Origin: JAVBKA01 sp031546715
GTDB lineage: Bacteria; Bacillota; Clostridia; Oscillospirales; UBA929
DNA: 14,507 nt
Assembly (NCBI GenBank): GCA_031546715.1
Contig: JAVBKA010000028.1
Coordinates: 1 to 14,507 of the forward strand
Reading direction: 5' to 3'
A model generated the notes under the pieces. It was given only the letters and a program-made list of their open reading frames with translations, did no database searches and had not been told where the DNA came from. A program made the translations under genes and the position numbers. This document shows positions 1 to 6,106 of the stretch, one piece after another (the first letter of the stretch is position 1; each line of letters begins with the position of its first letter).

Positions 1-117
1 TACGACAGAGTGCATGTTGATATAAAGAAAGGCGAATGTTATGTTTCGACAGTGCAGGAAGCCGAAAATCTAGGTTTTCGCAGAGCTTTGAGGCATATAG
101 CGAGCAAAAATCCCTAG
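1..117 (+). CDS. C-terminal end of an unidentified protein (5' truncated by window edge)
   Basis: An open frame enters from the left edge in frame 1 and stops at a TAG at 115-117, giving the last 38 residues of a protein. The tail is rich in Lys/Arg and contains a Cys (GECYVSTVQEAENLGF), loosely reminiscent of small 'eeA..lGfr' metal-binding tails, but this is too short for a family call. It ends two bases before the stop codon of the convergent minus-strand gene, so both 3' ends abut and no separate terminator fits between them. It should belong to the same integrated element as the regulators to its right. I do not know its function. Confidence 0.5.
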   Translation, partial: YDRVHVDIKKGECYVSTVQEAENLGFRRALRHIASKNP

Positions 118-119
118 TG

Positions 120-383
120 TCAAAAAGGCAAATCAGGTAAACCTTCTTGCATACGCTCTGCTTCTGCATTCGCATCCGCTATATTCTTTTTTAAATCAAC
201 AAGCGTTCCGTTAAACATGTAATTGTTAGAATGGTCAAAAGCAATAATTCCTCCGTCATTAAATACATAGCTATCTTCTTCATAATAATCATTAAGCTCA
301 GCAACTGTAATTTCTCCAACAAATTTACCAGAGATTTCAAAAAGGTCAAAAACAGTATCTTGCGGTAAATCTTTCAACGTCAT
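120..383 (-). CDS. Hypothetical 87-residue acidic protein downstream of the Cro-like gene
   Basis: I start this gene at the ATG at 381-383 (MTLKDLPQDTVF), because AGAGGA lies about 8 bases upstream. The longer frame reaching back to 497 runs through a hairpin and the upstream regulator gene. The protein is small and acidic, with a central Phe/Gly/Val-rich beta-like segment (VFDLFEISGKFVGEITVAEL) and a Lys/Glu-rich predicted helix at the C-terminus. I recognise no domain. It is the second gene of the minus-strand transcript that starts with the Cro-like regulator and is separated from it by an intercistronic hairpin, so it is probably an early gene of the element under the same switch. Confidence 0.55.
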   Translation of the reverse strand: MTLKDLPQDTVFDLFEISGKFVGEITVAELNDYYEEDSYVFNDGGIIAFDHSNNYMFNGTLVDLKKNIADANAEAERMQEGLPDLPF

Positions 384-405
384 TCTATTTGTCCTCTCAT
401 CGTCC

Positions 406-431
406 ACCGCCCGAGTAACCGCTCGGGCGGT
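406..431. terminator. Intercistronic GC-rich hairpin
   Basis: ACCGCCCGAG and CTCGGGCGGT form a perfect 10-bp stem around a 6-base loop (TAACCG). It begins two bases past the stop codon of the Cro-like gene and lies just before the ribosome binding site of the next minus-strand gene. No run of T follows on the minus strand, so it is better read as an attenuating or mRNA-stabilising hairpin than as a full terminator. Confidence 0.5.
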
Positions 432-432
432 T

Positions 433-627
433 TCAGCTTGCATTTTTAAATTTCTCAAGCGGCACATCAAGCGCATCACAAATTTTGAAATACTCATTTG
501 CAGTGATGGTTCTCTTGTCTTTTAGTATTTCTGATACAGTTGATTGCGAAAGGCCAAGAGTTTCACATAATAGTGTTTGTTTTCTATGAGTAGCTTCAAG
601 GTATTCTTGAATAGCTTTCCCTAACAT
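433..627 (-). CDS. Cro-like HTH (XRE family) regulator, 64 aa
   Basis: A single-domain XRE-family DNA-binding protein. The helix-turn-helix is visible at about residues 15-40 (KQTLLCETLGLSQSTVSEIL), followed by the usual 'K.kr.it...y..ic.aL.vpl..f' tail, so the protein is little more than the domain. I choose the ATG at 625-627 over the GTG at 631-633 because AGGAGG lies at ideal spacing (7 bases) from the ATG. It is transcribed away from the CI-like repressor, and three dyad operators lie between them. Size and position match the Cro role in a lysis/excision switch; which of the two proteins binds which operator cannot be read from sequence. Confidence 0.85.
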   Translation of the reverse strand: MLGKAIQEYLEATHRKQTLLCETLGLSQSTVSEILKDKRTITANEYFKICDALDVPLEKFKNAS

Positions 628-642
628 GGGCACACCTCCTTA

Positions 643-657
643 TTCAATATTTTCGAA
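643..657. promoter_or_regulatory. Operator dyad O1 (TTC-N9-GAA)
   Basis: TTCAATATTTTCGAA is a 15-bp imperfect palindrome with TTC/GAA ends. It lies between the minus-strand -10 and the Cro-like start codon. It is the most diverged of three sites sharing TTC-N9-GAA, and matches the reverse complement of the other two best. Confidence 0.6.
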
Positions 658-667
658 CTCTATTGCT

Positions 668-696
668 ATAATACTTCTAGATTATTGAAATGTCGA
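668..696 (-). promoter_or_regulatory. Promoter of the Cro-like gene
   Basis: Reading the minus strand, TCGACA (691-696) and TATTAT (668-673) are separated by exactly 17 bp, a good sigma-A promoter. Transcription would start some 40 bases before the Cro-like ATG. The middle operator fills the spacer, so a bound protein would exclude RNA polymerase. Confidence 0.65.
675..689. promoter_or_regulatory. Operator dyad O2 (TTC-N9-GAA)
   Basis: TTCTAGATTATTGAA lies between the -35 and -10 of the minus-strand promoter. It is a direct repeat of the third site, differing at two positions (acTTCnAGATTATnGAAat), 30 bp apart (about three helical turns). Confidence 0.75.
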
Positions 697-704
697 TAGT
701 AAAC

Positions 705-719
705 TTCGAGATTATAGAA
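705..719. promoter_or_regulatory. Operator dyad O3 (TTC-N9-GAA)
   Basis: TTCGAGATTATAGAA ends seven bases upstream of the -35 box of the plus-strand repressor promoter. Together with the two other dyads it gives an array at 643, 675 and 705, a spacing of 32 and 30 bp. Confidence 0.75.
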
Positions 720-726
720 ATTTTAT

Positions 727-755
727 TTGACATCTGTTTTTCTTTGTGCTACTGT
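727..755 (+). promoter_or_regulatory. Promoter of the CI-like repressor gene
   Basis: TTGACA (727-732) is a consensus -35. A 17-bp spacer leads to TACTGT (750-755), which is preceded by TG at the extended -10 position (747-748). The GGGAGG ribosome binding site and ATG of the repressor follow about 20 bases later. Confidence 0.65.
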
Positions 756-775
756 AAATATAGGGAGGTGCTTTA

Positions 776-1198
776 ATGGGTAAAATTCGTGATAATATTT
801 CTAAAAGCATTTTATTTTACAGAACAAAGGCAAAAATGACGCAACGACAACTTGCCGAATTGGTCGGAGTGAAGCACAATTCAGTTGCTACATGGGAAGC
901 AGGCGGAAGTTCACCTGATGCAGAAATAATTTTCAAACTTTCGGACATTTTCGGAGTTTCTGTATCTGATATATACGGACAAGAAACAGGGCATACAAAA
1001 ACACCCCCGACAGATGTCGAGGGCGGACCGATAGCAATCACAAATTTCACATCACAAGAGATACCTGCGCTATTAGTCCATTCATGGAATCGCCTAAACA
1101 AAGAGGGTCAGCGCAAGGTTGCGGACTACGCCAGCGATTTAGCCTCCTCAGAGCAGTATGTTAATAAAGATATAACCAAAAGTGATAGTGTTGGCTGA
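776..1198 (+). CDS. CI-like HTH (XRE family) repressor, 140 aa
   Basis: The N-terminal XRE helix-turn-helix spans about residues 7-60 (MTQRQLAELVGVKHNSVATWEAGGSSPD, then the 'lsdiFGVSVsdiyG' end typical of the family). A short linker leads to a C-terminal helix (LNKEGQRKVADYASDLASSEQY) shared by many small Firmicute phage and ICE repressors ('n..gr.kv.dya.dl'). No peptidase motif is visible, so RecA-type self-cleavage is not expected. GGGAGG sits 8 bases before the ATG. It faces away from the Cro-like gene across three operators, and its transcript probably continues into the toxin and antitoxin genes 36 bp downstream. It most likely keeps the element quiescent. Confidence 0.85.
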   Translation: MGKIRDNISKSILFYRTKAKMTQRQLAELVGVKHNSVATWEAGGSSPDAEIIFKLSDIFGVSVSDIYGQETGHTKTPPTDVEGGPIAITNFTSQEIPALLVHSWNRLNKEGQRKVADYASDLASSEQYVNKDITKSDSVG

Positions 1199-1234
1199 TT
1201 ATCTTCGTGCAAAAAAGTAAGGTAGGTAGAGAAC

Positions 1235-1471
1235 ATGAGAGTTATCTATTCAAAGTCCGCCATTAAATCAATAGCAAGCATACCCAACGTGGCAAGAGAA
1301 CGTATTCGAGTAGGAATTGAAAAATTGCCAACTGGAGACGTAAAAAAACTCAAAGGCTTCTCAAGTGCTTACCGTTTGCGTATAGGGGATTATCGCATAT
1401 TATTTGATTGGTCTGAGGATCTTATAAGCATTACAAACATTTTGCCTCGTGGATCAGCATATAAAGAATAA
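1235..1471 (+). CDS. RelE/ParE-superfamily toxin, 78 aa
   Basis: The small basic protein has the RelE/ParE plan: an N-terminal 'viys.sAiK.i..ip' strand-helix, a central 'LptGDVKKLKGF...yRLRiGDYRiLF' core, and a final beta strand (ISITNILPRGSAYKE). Family members are ribosome-dependent mRNA endonucleases or gyrase poisons; the RLRIGDYRILF block favours the RelE mRNase group. The ribosome binding site is weak (GGTAGG). The gene lies between the repressor and a putative antitoxin, 12 bases before the latter, so toxin and antitoxin are co-transcribed. A stabilising module inside an element's regulation/integration block is a plausible role. Which RelE subgroup is involved is uncertain. Confidence 0.85.
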   Translation: MRVIYSKSAIKSIASIPNVARERIRVGIEKLPTGDVKKLKGFSSAYRLRIGDYRILFDWSEDLISITNILPRGSAYKE

Positions 1472-1483
1472 GGAGTGTGAAAA

Positions 1484-1678
1484 ATGGACACCAACCGTCA
1501 ACAATTACACGAATTAATAGACGTAGTAGACAAATCTGAGTTAAATGTGATATATCATTTATTGCTAAAATTTATCCCCGAGGATGTACCTACATCTGAA
1601 GAATCAATAGCAATAAACGAAGGTCGAGCAGAAATAGCTCGTGGTGAATTTGTAAGTCACGAAGATATTCAGTGGTAG
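1484..1678 (+). CDS. Putative antitoxin of the RelE-type pair, 64 aa
   Basis: A short acidic protein (MDTNRQQLHELIDVVDKSEL..., ending ...IARGEFVSHEDIQW) that starts 12 bases after the toxin gene with an AAGGAG site 9 bases upstream. The N-terminal half is a likely helix pair; the C-terminal stretch is acidic and probably wraps the basic toxin. The 'EIARGEFVsHEDI.W' ending recurs in antitoxins paired with RelE-like toxins. Its identity as the antitoxin rests on position, size, charge and that ending; no DNA-binding domain is obvious. The gene order is toxin first, the reverse of classic relBE. Confidence 0.7.
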   Translation: MDTNRQQLHELIDVVDKSELNVIYHLLLKFIPEDVPTSEESIAINEGRAEIARGEFVSHEDIQW

Positions 1679-1699
1679 GATAACATCAACATAACTCAA

Positions 1700-1721
1700 A
1701 AGCCGCCCACTTGGGCGGCTT
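1700..1721. terminator. GC-rich hairpin after the toxin-antitoxin pair
   Basis: AAGCCGCCC and GGGCGGCTT form a perfect 9-bp stem around ACTT. It follows the antitoxin stop by about 20 bases and precedes the integrase ribosome binding site. On the plus strand it is followed by AAAA, on the minus strand by TTTT, so as a plus-strand terminator it is weak and may allow some read-through into the integrase. Confidence 0.5.
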
Positions 1722-1755
1722 AAAAACTCACATAAATTCAAAGGACGGTGTAACT

Positions 1756-2865
1756 ATGGCAAAAAAGGCTCGTTCACAATTCTACTGGTCAGAAACTCGC
1801 AAGCAATGGCGGACTAGATGGACGGATGATACAGGTCGGGAGCATGAACGCTGGGGAGCAAGTCAAACAGAAGCGACTAATAAAATGAACGAGGTCAAAG
1901 AAAATCTAAAAAATGGCTTAGTACTTGATGACAACACCACCTTTGAGCAATTTGCAAAACAGTGGTACGAAATTAAAGATGCCTCTGTGTCCTATAGCAC
2001 ATCAGAAATGTACGCAAATGCCATTAATAATCATATTTCACCGAACATCGGCAAACTGCGCTTAAAAGATGTTCGCCCTTTGCATATTCAACGAGTAATG
2101 GCGAAGCTCGAGGGACAGTCTCAATCATTACAAAAGAAAGTGCTAATATGCGCAAACCAGATTTTTGATTCTGCGGTAGAGAATGGTTTAGTGCTGAAAA
2201 ATCCCTGTGATAAAGTAAAAGCTGCCGGAGAACCTGCAAAAGAGAAAATGCCTCTAACGGCAGAACAATCCTTTGAATTGTTCGACGCCGTTAAAGGCAC
2301 AAGAGCATATTTGTTTGTTGGGTTAGGTCTCTTCACTGGGTTACGCAGAGAAGAAATAATGGGCTTAAAGTGGGATTGTATTTTTTTGAATGCAAAAATC
2401 CCATATCTAAGCGTAAAACGTGCAGTTCATTTTGAGGGTCAACGTGGTATACTCGATGACAAATTGAAAACAGCATCAGCTTGTAGGGATATTCCAATAC
2501 CCGAAGTGCTAGTTTCAGCTCTTATTGAGGCTAAGCAGACCACATCAAGTGTGATGGTTGTACCGTCAGCTTCTGGCAAACACCACGAGCGTTCCAGCTT
2601 TAGAAGAATGTGGGAAATTGCAGAAAAGAGCGTAGAATTTTACATCACTCCGCATTTGCTGAGACATACCTACATTACAAGATTGTGCGAAAGTGGACTT
2701 GATATCAAAAAAATACAATACCTCGCCGGACATGCAACAGTGCAGATGACACTCAACATTTATTCCCACGTTACACAAAATCGCCCCGAAGATTTAGGCT
2801 CAAAAGTCAATCAAATTTTTATTTCAGGGGCAGAAAAAGGGTCAGACGAAAAAATCATAACCTGA
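1756..2865 (+). CDS. int: Tyrosine recombinase (site-specific integrase), 369 aa
   Basis: I start at the ATG at 1756 (MAKKARSQFYWSETRKQW), which has AAGGA upstream. The frame opens earlier, but those codons fall in the hairpin. Domains in order: an N-terminal AP2-like arm-binding segment (about 8-40), a SAM-like core-binding domain (about 60-155, 'TTFEQFAKQWYE...'), and the catalytic domain (165-355). The catalytic set is visible: Arg197 (FTGLRREEI), Lys238, the HLLRHT box (His300, Arg303), His326 (AGHATVQMT) and the nucleophile Tyr336 (NIYSHVT). It should cut and rejoin the att core, which lies about 50 bp past its stop codon at a tRNA-Lys 3' half. It closely resembles integrases of Firmicute phages and Tn916-like elements. 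It appears intact. Confidence 0.93.
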   Translation: MAKKARSQFYWSETRKQWRTRWTDDTGREHERWGASQTEATNKMNEVKENLKNGLVLDDNTTFEQFAKQWYEIKDASVSYSTSEMYANAINNHISPNIGKLRLKDVRPLHIQRVMAKLEGQSQSLQKKVLICANQIFDSAVENGLVLKNPCDKVKAAGEPAKEKMPLTAEQSFELFDAVKGTRAYLFVGLGLFTGLRREEIMGLKWDCIFLNAKIPYLSVKRAVHFEGQRGILDDKLKTASACRDIPIPEVLVSALIEAKQTTSSVMVVPSASGKHHERSSFRRMWEIAEKSVEFYITPHLLRHTYITRLCESGLDIKKIQYLAGHATVQMTLNIYSHVTQNRPEDLGSKVNQIFISGAEKGSDEKIIT

Positions 2866-2913
2866 AAACCCTTGAAACCATTGATATTACAGGTGCTAAT
2901 TCAAATCAGATGG

Positions 2914-2963
2914 TTTGACTTTTAATCAGGGTGTCCGCGGTTCGAATCCGCGGCGAGTCACCA
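2914..2963 (+). other. attR: 3' half of a tRNA-Lys (UUU) gene left by integration
   Basis: The stretch reads as the anticodon stem-loop (loop CTTTTAA, anticodon TTT), variable loop, T arm (CGCGG TTCGAAT CCGCG), 3' acceptor strand GCGAGTC, discriminator A and CCA. There is no D arm or 5' acceptor strand upstream; that sequence is element DNA. A tRNA 3' half directly after an integrase gene is the classic attachment-site scar. With the element on the left, this is the distal junction, and the complete tRNA-Lys should lie at the other end, outside the window. The inverted pair TCAAA (2901-2905)/TTTGA (2914-2918) may be a core-type recombinase site. Confidence 0.85.
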
Positions 2964-2965
2964 AA

Positions 2966-3010
2966 GAAGAACGCTTAGAGCCACAACGGTTCTAAGCGTT
3001 CTTTACTTTT
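2966..3010 (+). terminator. Strong terminator after the tRNA-Lys 3' half
   Basis: A 16-bp stem (2967-2982 with 2988-3003, one G-T pair) with a 5-base loop is followed by TACTTTT. It begins three bases after the CCA, so it is probably the original terminator of the chromosomal tRNA-Lys operon, which marks where host or flanking DNA resumes. The sequence from there to 3098 shows nothing recognisable. Confidence 0.8.
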
Positions 3011-3098
3011 GCAATAGTGTCTCTCGATTTAAGCTATTTTGATGCAAAAAGGGTTACTTTGGTTTAACTGGGGGATACTTGCGAGGACACGTAAATAA

Positions 3099-3948
3099 CT
3101 ACATTTCGAGTTCTTCCTCCTCGTCAGGTTCACATTCCAACCTATCTCTAGTATCCACGTGCTCTTTCGGGTTATCATCAAGATTAAACTGAACATTGAG
3201 AAAGTCAAGTCTAGCAGATTTTTCTTTCAGTTCCTCCTCAAATTGGAAAGGCTTTAGAACTTCTAGTGAAGCTTGCTCAACTTCGTTTTGCAGGTTATCA
3301 AGGCGTGCCAGAGACGTTTCTAAGCGTGTTGATATATCTGCAAGCGTATTGTTTATTCGAGTAATATTGCCATAGACATCAGCACCCATGTCTGTGGTAT
3401 AGCTCATACTGCCTTTAAGTATTAGCTTAACCTGCTTAGTGGGGCTGTCAAAGGCCAGCTCCGTGTCAAAGCCTTTGTATGTCCCAATGTGATGGTTCTC
3501 TGAGCCTTTTATGCTTTTGCATATTTCAAGCAGGGCATTTCCTGCCTTCTCCTTGTCTTTATATTCTGTTCCAAATATCTCCATTGGTGGAAAAGAATCT
3601 TTTGCCATAGATGTATTTACTTTTAGTAGGTCTATATCACGCTGGTAGGCGCTTATGCAGTTTTTAGTATGCTCTATATTCTGAGGTAATGTTTTGATAA
3701 GTGCAGCCTCCAGCCGATAGCGTTGGCTTTGGTGGTCTGCTTTTAAAAGGCGCAGACGAGCAACCTCGATATCCAAGTCCATTTTCTCCTTAATTAGCGG
3801 ATTGCCTGCGCAAAGAGCTTTGATTTCAGCATAGGATAGTGCTACTTCATCAACATCCTCACAACTTCTAACGGGAGACTTACTTGACATTATCTGCCCA
3901 ATGTATTTCTGCTTATTTTCGATAGTCTGATATAAATAAGCGTCGAAT
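3099..3948 (-). pseudogene. C-terminal remnant of a giant SNF2-type helicase of a conjugative element
   Basis: The frame stays open upstream of the first ATG (3890) to the edge of the insertion sequence, giving FDAYLYQTIENKQKYIGQIM and then the block SYAEIKAL.aGNPLIKEKMDLDIEV.RLRLLKA. This is the characteristic C-terminus of the very large (usually >2000 residue) SNF2 helicase/DNA-methylase-like proteins of Firmicute ICEs. Only about 282 residues remain: the end of the helicase domain and the coiled-coil tail, finishing in an acidic DEEEELEM. The break coincides exactly with the 4-bp target duplication of the insertion sequence. The sequence on the other side does not continue the gene, so most of the gene was deleted. 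It is not expected to be functional. Confidence 0.82.
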
Positions 3949-3980
3949 GACGCTGCAGATTGTCGACAAATAGCTTTCTG

Positions 3981-5408
3981 TCAGGCTAAAATCAGAGAGC
4001 TGTTTGTCTTTTTGAGAAAAAATGATGAAAAATCAATAAATTTCTTCCGAAACGCAGAAAAACGACCGTTTACAAACAGTCTGTTAGACAATTTTTTCAG
4101 ATTCATGCATGCGAATATTAGGTTAAGCTCCATTTTCATTCGGCCTAACCCTCTATGCTTCGCGTATCGCATGCCATGTAGTTCCTTCGCATCGGCAAAC
4201 ACACGCTCTATGGTCTCTTTTCGCTTGTCGTAGATTTCTTTCGTGCCAATTGTATGGCGAATTTCTTCGACCTGCTCAAGATACTTTTCCCAGACATGCC
4301 TTGCCACAATTTTTGTGTGGTCTTTGCTTTCTGTACATTTGCTCAAGTATGGACAATTTTTACATTTCTCGGAATCACTCTTGTACTCTTTATAACCGTC
4401 ACGGTTTGTGGTTGAATATTTCAAGACCTCATTACTAGGACATAGATAGCAGTCATTTTGTTCATCATACACATAGTCGCACTTCTTAAAGAAACCCTTT
4501 TTTGTCATCGGTCGTTTATACGGCATGATAGGCGTTCTGCCGCTTTCAATAATCTGTCTTGCTATGGCGGGAGTCTTGTAGCCAGCATCCAATGTAACGT
4601 TTTTTATTTCTTTATATTGCTCGATTAAGCTTTCATAAAGTTCGGGAAACACTACAGAATCATGCAAATTCCCTGCCGTCAACTCAAATCCTAACACATA
4701 ATTGTGAGCATCGCAGGCGACATTTGCGCCATATGCAAACACTTTTTTGTGTTCACCTTTGTGAAAAACACCACAGTCTGGGTCAGTTGTACTGGTCTTT
4801 ATATCTTTAGTTTCTGGTGCGGACTCCTTCTCTTTTAACGGCTTTTTACCATGTGCTTCTCGGTCTGACTTTATTTCCTTTTGCAATTCTTCTTCATAAT
4901 AACGTGCCGACTTCTCGACAGCTTCATTTTTATATTTGTGGTTGTTCGCATTTGCTTTGATATGTGTACCATCTATAAACACTGTTTCTTCATCTATAAA
5001 TCCATGGCGAACAATCTCTTTGACTACTCGCATGAATATTTGCTCAAACAGGTCTGTTCCATCGAAACGACGAGTATAGTTTTTACTGAACGTTGAAAAG
5101 TGTGGTAGTATCTCGCTCAAGCCATAGCCCAAGTACCATCGATAAGCACAGTTAACTTCAATTTCCTTGATTGTTTGACGCATCGAACGTATGCCAAAAG
5201 TATATTGGATGATGTTAAGCTTGATCAATACTACAGGGTCGATGCTCTCTGTACCGTGTGACGAGTACAAATCTTTCACCATCGGATAAATAAACTTTAA
5301 ATCAATTGCCTTATCTAGTCTACGTACCAAATGTTCTTTTGGCACTAGTTGGTCAAGACTCAACATTTCTACTTGTTTTTTATCTATTTCTTGTTTTATT
5401 CCCATCAT
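3981..5408 (-). CDS. IS1182-family transposase, 475 aa
   Basis: An N-terminal DUF772-type DNA-binding region (about 15-95, ending ...YRWYLGYGLSEILPHFSTFSKNYTRRF) is followed by an RNase H-like DDE domain. The catalytic acidic residues can be seen in context: Asp in FIDGTHIKANANNHKYKN, Asp in TLDAGYKTPAIA, and Glu in ETIERVFADAKELHGMRYAKHRGL. The long Lys/Glu-rich insert after the first Asp and a Cys-rich CP..SKC segment before the Glu are normal for this family. The gene starts with ATGATG at 5403-5408 after an AGGTGA site and has its own promoter. Length is normal and no frame damage is visible, so the element may still be active. Confidence 0.95.
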   Translation of the reverse strand: MMGIKQEIDKKQVEMLSLDQLVPKEHLVRRLDKAIDLKFIYPMVKDLYSSHGTESIDPVVLIKLNIIQYTFGIRSMRQTIKEIEVNCAYRWYLGYGLSEILPHFSTFSKNYTRRFDGTDLFEQIFMRVVKEIVRHGFIDEETVFIDGTHIKANANNHKYKNEAVEKSARYYEEELQKEIKSDREAHGKKPLKEKESAPETKDIKTSTTDPDCGVFHKGEHKKVFAYGANVACDAHNYVLGFELTAGNLHDSVVFPELYESLIEQYKEIKNVTLDAGYKTPAIARQIIESGRTPIMPYKRPMTKKGFFKKCDYVYDEQNDCYLCPSNEVLKYSTTNRDGYKEYKSDSEKCKNCPYLSKCTESKDHTKIVARHVWEKYLEQVEEIRHTIGTKEIYDKRKETIERVFADAKELHGMRYAKHRGLGRMKMELNLIFACMNLKKLSNRLFVNGRFSAFRKKFIDFSSFFLKKTNSSLILA

Positions 5409-5426
5409 CTTGCATCACCTGTGTTT

Positions 5427-5455
5427 ATTATAGCATAAAAGCCCTGAAATTTCAA
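5427..5455 (-). promoter_or_regulatory. Transposase promoter with its -35 inside a hairpin
   Basis: On the minus strand TTGAAA (5450-5455) and TATAAT (5427-5432) are separated by 17 bp, with a TG extended -10. The -35 box covers the loop and top of the hairpin described at 5437-5471. Confidence 0.7.
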
Positions 5456-5471
5456 CAATTTCAGGGCTTTT
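5437..5471. terminator. Bidirectional hairpin terminator upstream of the transposase
   Basis: A perfect 15-bp stem (5437-5451 with 5457-5471, AAAAGCCCTGAAATT) with a 5-base loop is flanked by runs of A and T, so it can terminate in both directions. Located just upstream of the transposase, it would stop transcripts entering the element from the neighbouring minus-strand genes while leaving the element's own promoter usable. Confidence 0.8.
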
Positions 5472-5553
5472 CCTAGTTTCTTTTGTAGCTATTTGTCGAC
5501 AGTCTGAAGCGTCGAATGACGCTGTTTGTCAAGGTGGTAATTTCGAAAACGAC

Positions 5554-5587
5554 AAAAAAATAAAGCCATAGCTATTACTATGACCTT
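5554..5587 (-). terminator. Terminator of the PPOX-like gene transcript
   Basis: On the minus strand AAGGTCATAG pairs with CTATGGCTTT (10 bp, two G-T pairs) around TAATAG, followed by ATTTTTTT. It lies about 45 bases after the stop codon of the split-barrel gene and marks the end of the sirtuin-associated gene cluster. Confidence 0.8.
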
Positions 5588-5629
5588 ATCAGTTTTGCAC
5601 TTTTCTAGCACTCAGACGCTTGCAATCAC

Positions 5630-6034
5630 CTACTTAACGTTAATACTGTTTGCCCCCTCAGTAAAACTGAAAGTTTCGACTTCAGCGACGTCAATATACA
5701 TCAGCTCAAATGCAGGATTCGTAGGCTCTCCGTAGATACCTTTAATAGGTGGGTTTTCGTCTAATGCACGAGTTTTTCCAGCAAGATCATCAACGAATAC
5801 AGCCTTGCCGTTTACAGCACAAGATTCAAAAGTAGTCGGATTCCATGTGCTGAAGCTAACATTTGGATTTTCCTTAATCTGCGAATAAACAGGCTTTTTA
5901 TTGCTGGTGCAGAAATATACTTTGTCTACGTCTACCCAAAGGATTTGGAATATGCGAGTAGCTACACCTCCTTTGTTGACTGTTGCCATAGTGCCATTGG
6001 GATTTTCTGTTAAAAACGCTTGATAGTTTTTCAT
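5630..6034 (-). CDS. Pyridoxamine 5'-phosphate oxidase-like FMN-binding split-barrel protein, 134 aa
   Basis: A compact single-domain protein with the split-barrel pattern 'f..enp.gtmATv...g.ptriFqilwvd.dkvyFcT...KpVysqikeNPnvsfs..'. Members of this family usually bind FMN or F420 as dimers; at 134 residues it resembles small PPOX-like proteins of clostridia rather than true PdxH, and the substrate is unknown. A strong AAGGAGG site lies 8 bases before the ATG. It is the last gene of the minus-strand cluster, 72 bases after the stop of the large fusion gene, and is followed by a good terminator. Its presence next to a SnoaL-like/TroA fusion and a sirtuin operon hints at redox or small-ligand chemistry, which is inference. 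Confidence 0.85.
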   Translation of the reverse strand: MKNYQAFLTENPNGTMATVNKGGVATRIFQILWVDVDKVYFCTSNKKPVYSQIKENPNVSFSTWNPTTFESCAVNGKAVFVDDLAGKTRALDENPPIKGIYGEPTNPAFELMYIDVAEVETFSFTEGANSINVK

Positions 6035-6106
6035 AATAGAGTTCCTCCTTAAATTCTGCTATATGAAGTAACCTTATAGGCTACGACATGCCATAAGAAA
6101 TTTTTG

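Larger units (their letters stand above)
3949..5513. mobile_element. IS1182-family insertion sequence, 1565 bp
   Basis: The ends are 27-bp inverted repeats (3949-3975 and 5487-5513) with 25 matches, starting GACGCT and containing TGTCGACAAATAGCT. The flanks carry the 4-bp direct repeat GAAT (3945-3948 and 5514-5517). With the adjacent bases, each junction reads AGCGTC-GAAT-GACGCT, so an 18-bp direct repeat (3938-3955 and 5507-5524) spans each end. The single transposase gene fills almost the whole element. Element boundaries are inferred from these repeats and from the helicase reading frame running cleanly up to 3945. Confidence 0.85.

Noticed and set aside
384..497. Longer N-terminus for the gene at 120-383
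   Set aside because: It would run through the hairpin and overlap the Cro-like gene; the internal ATG has a good ribosome binding site.
2914..2963. Complete tRNA-Lys gene
   Set aside because: No D arm or 5' acceptor strand is present upstream; only the 3' half can be read, so it is an attachment-site fragment.
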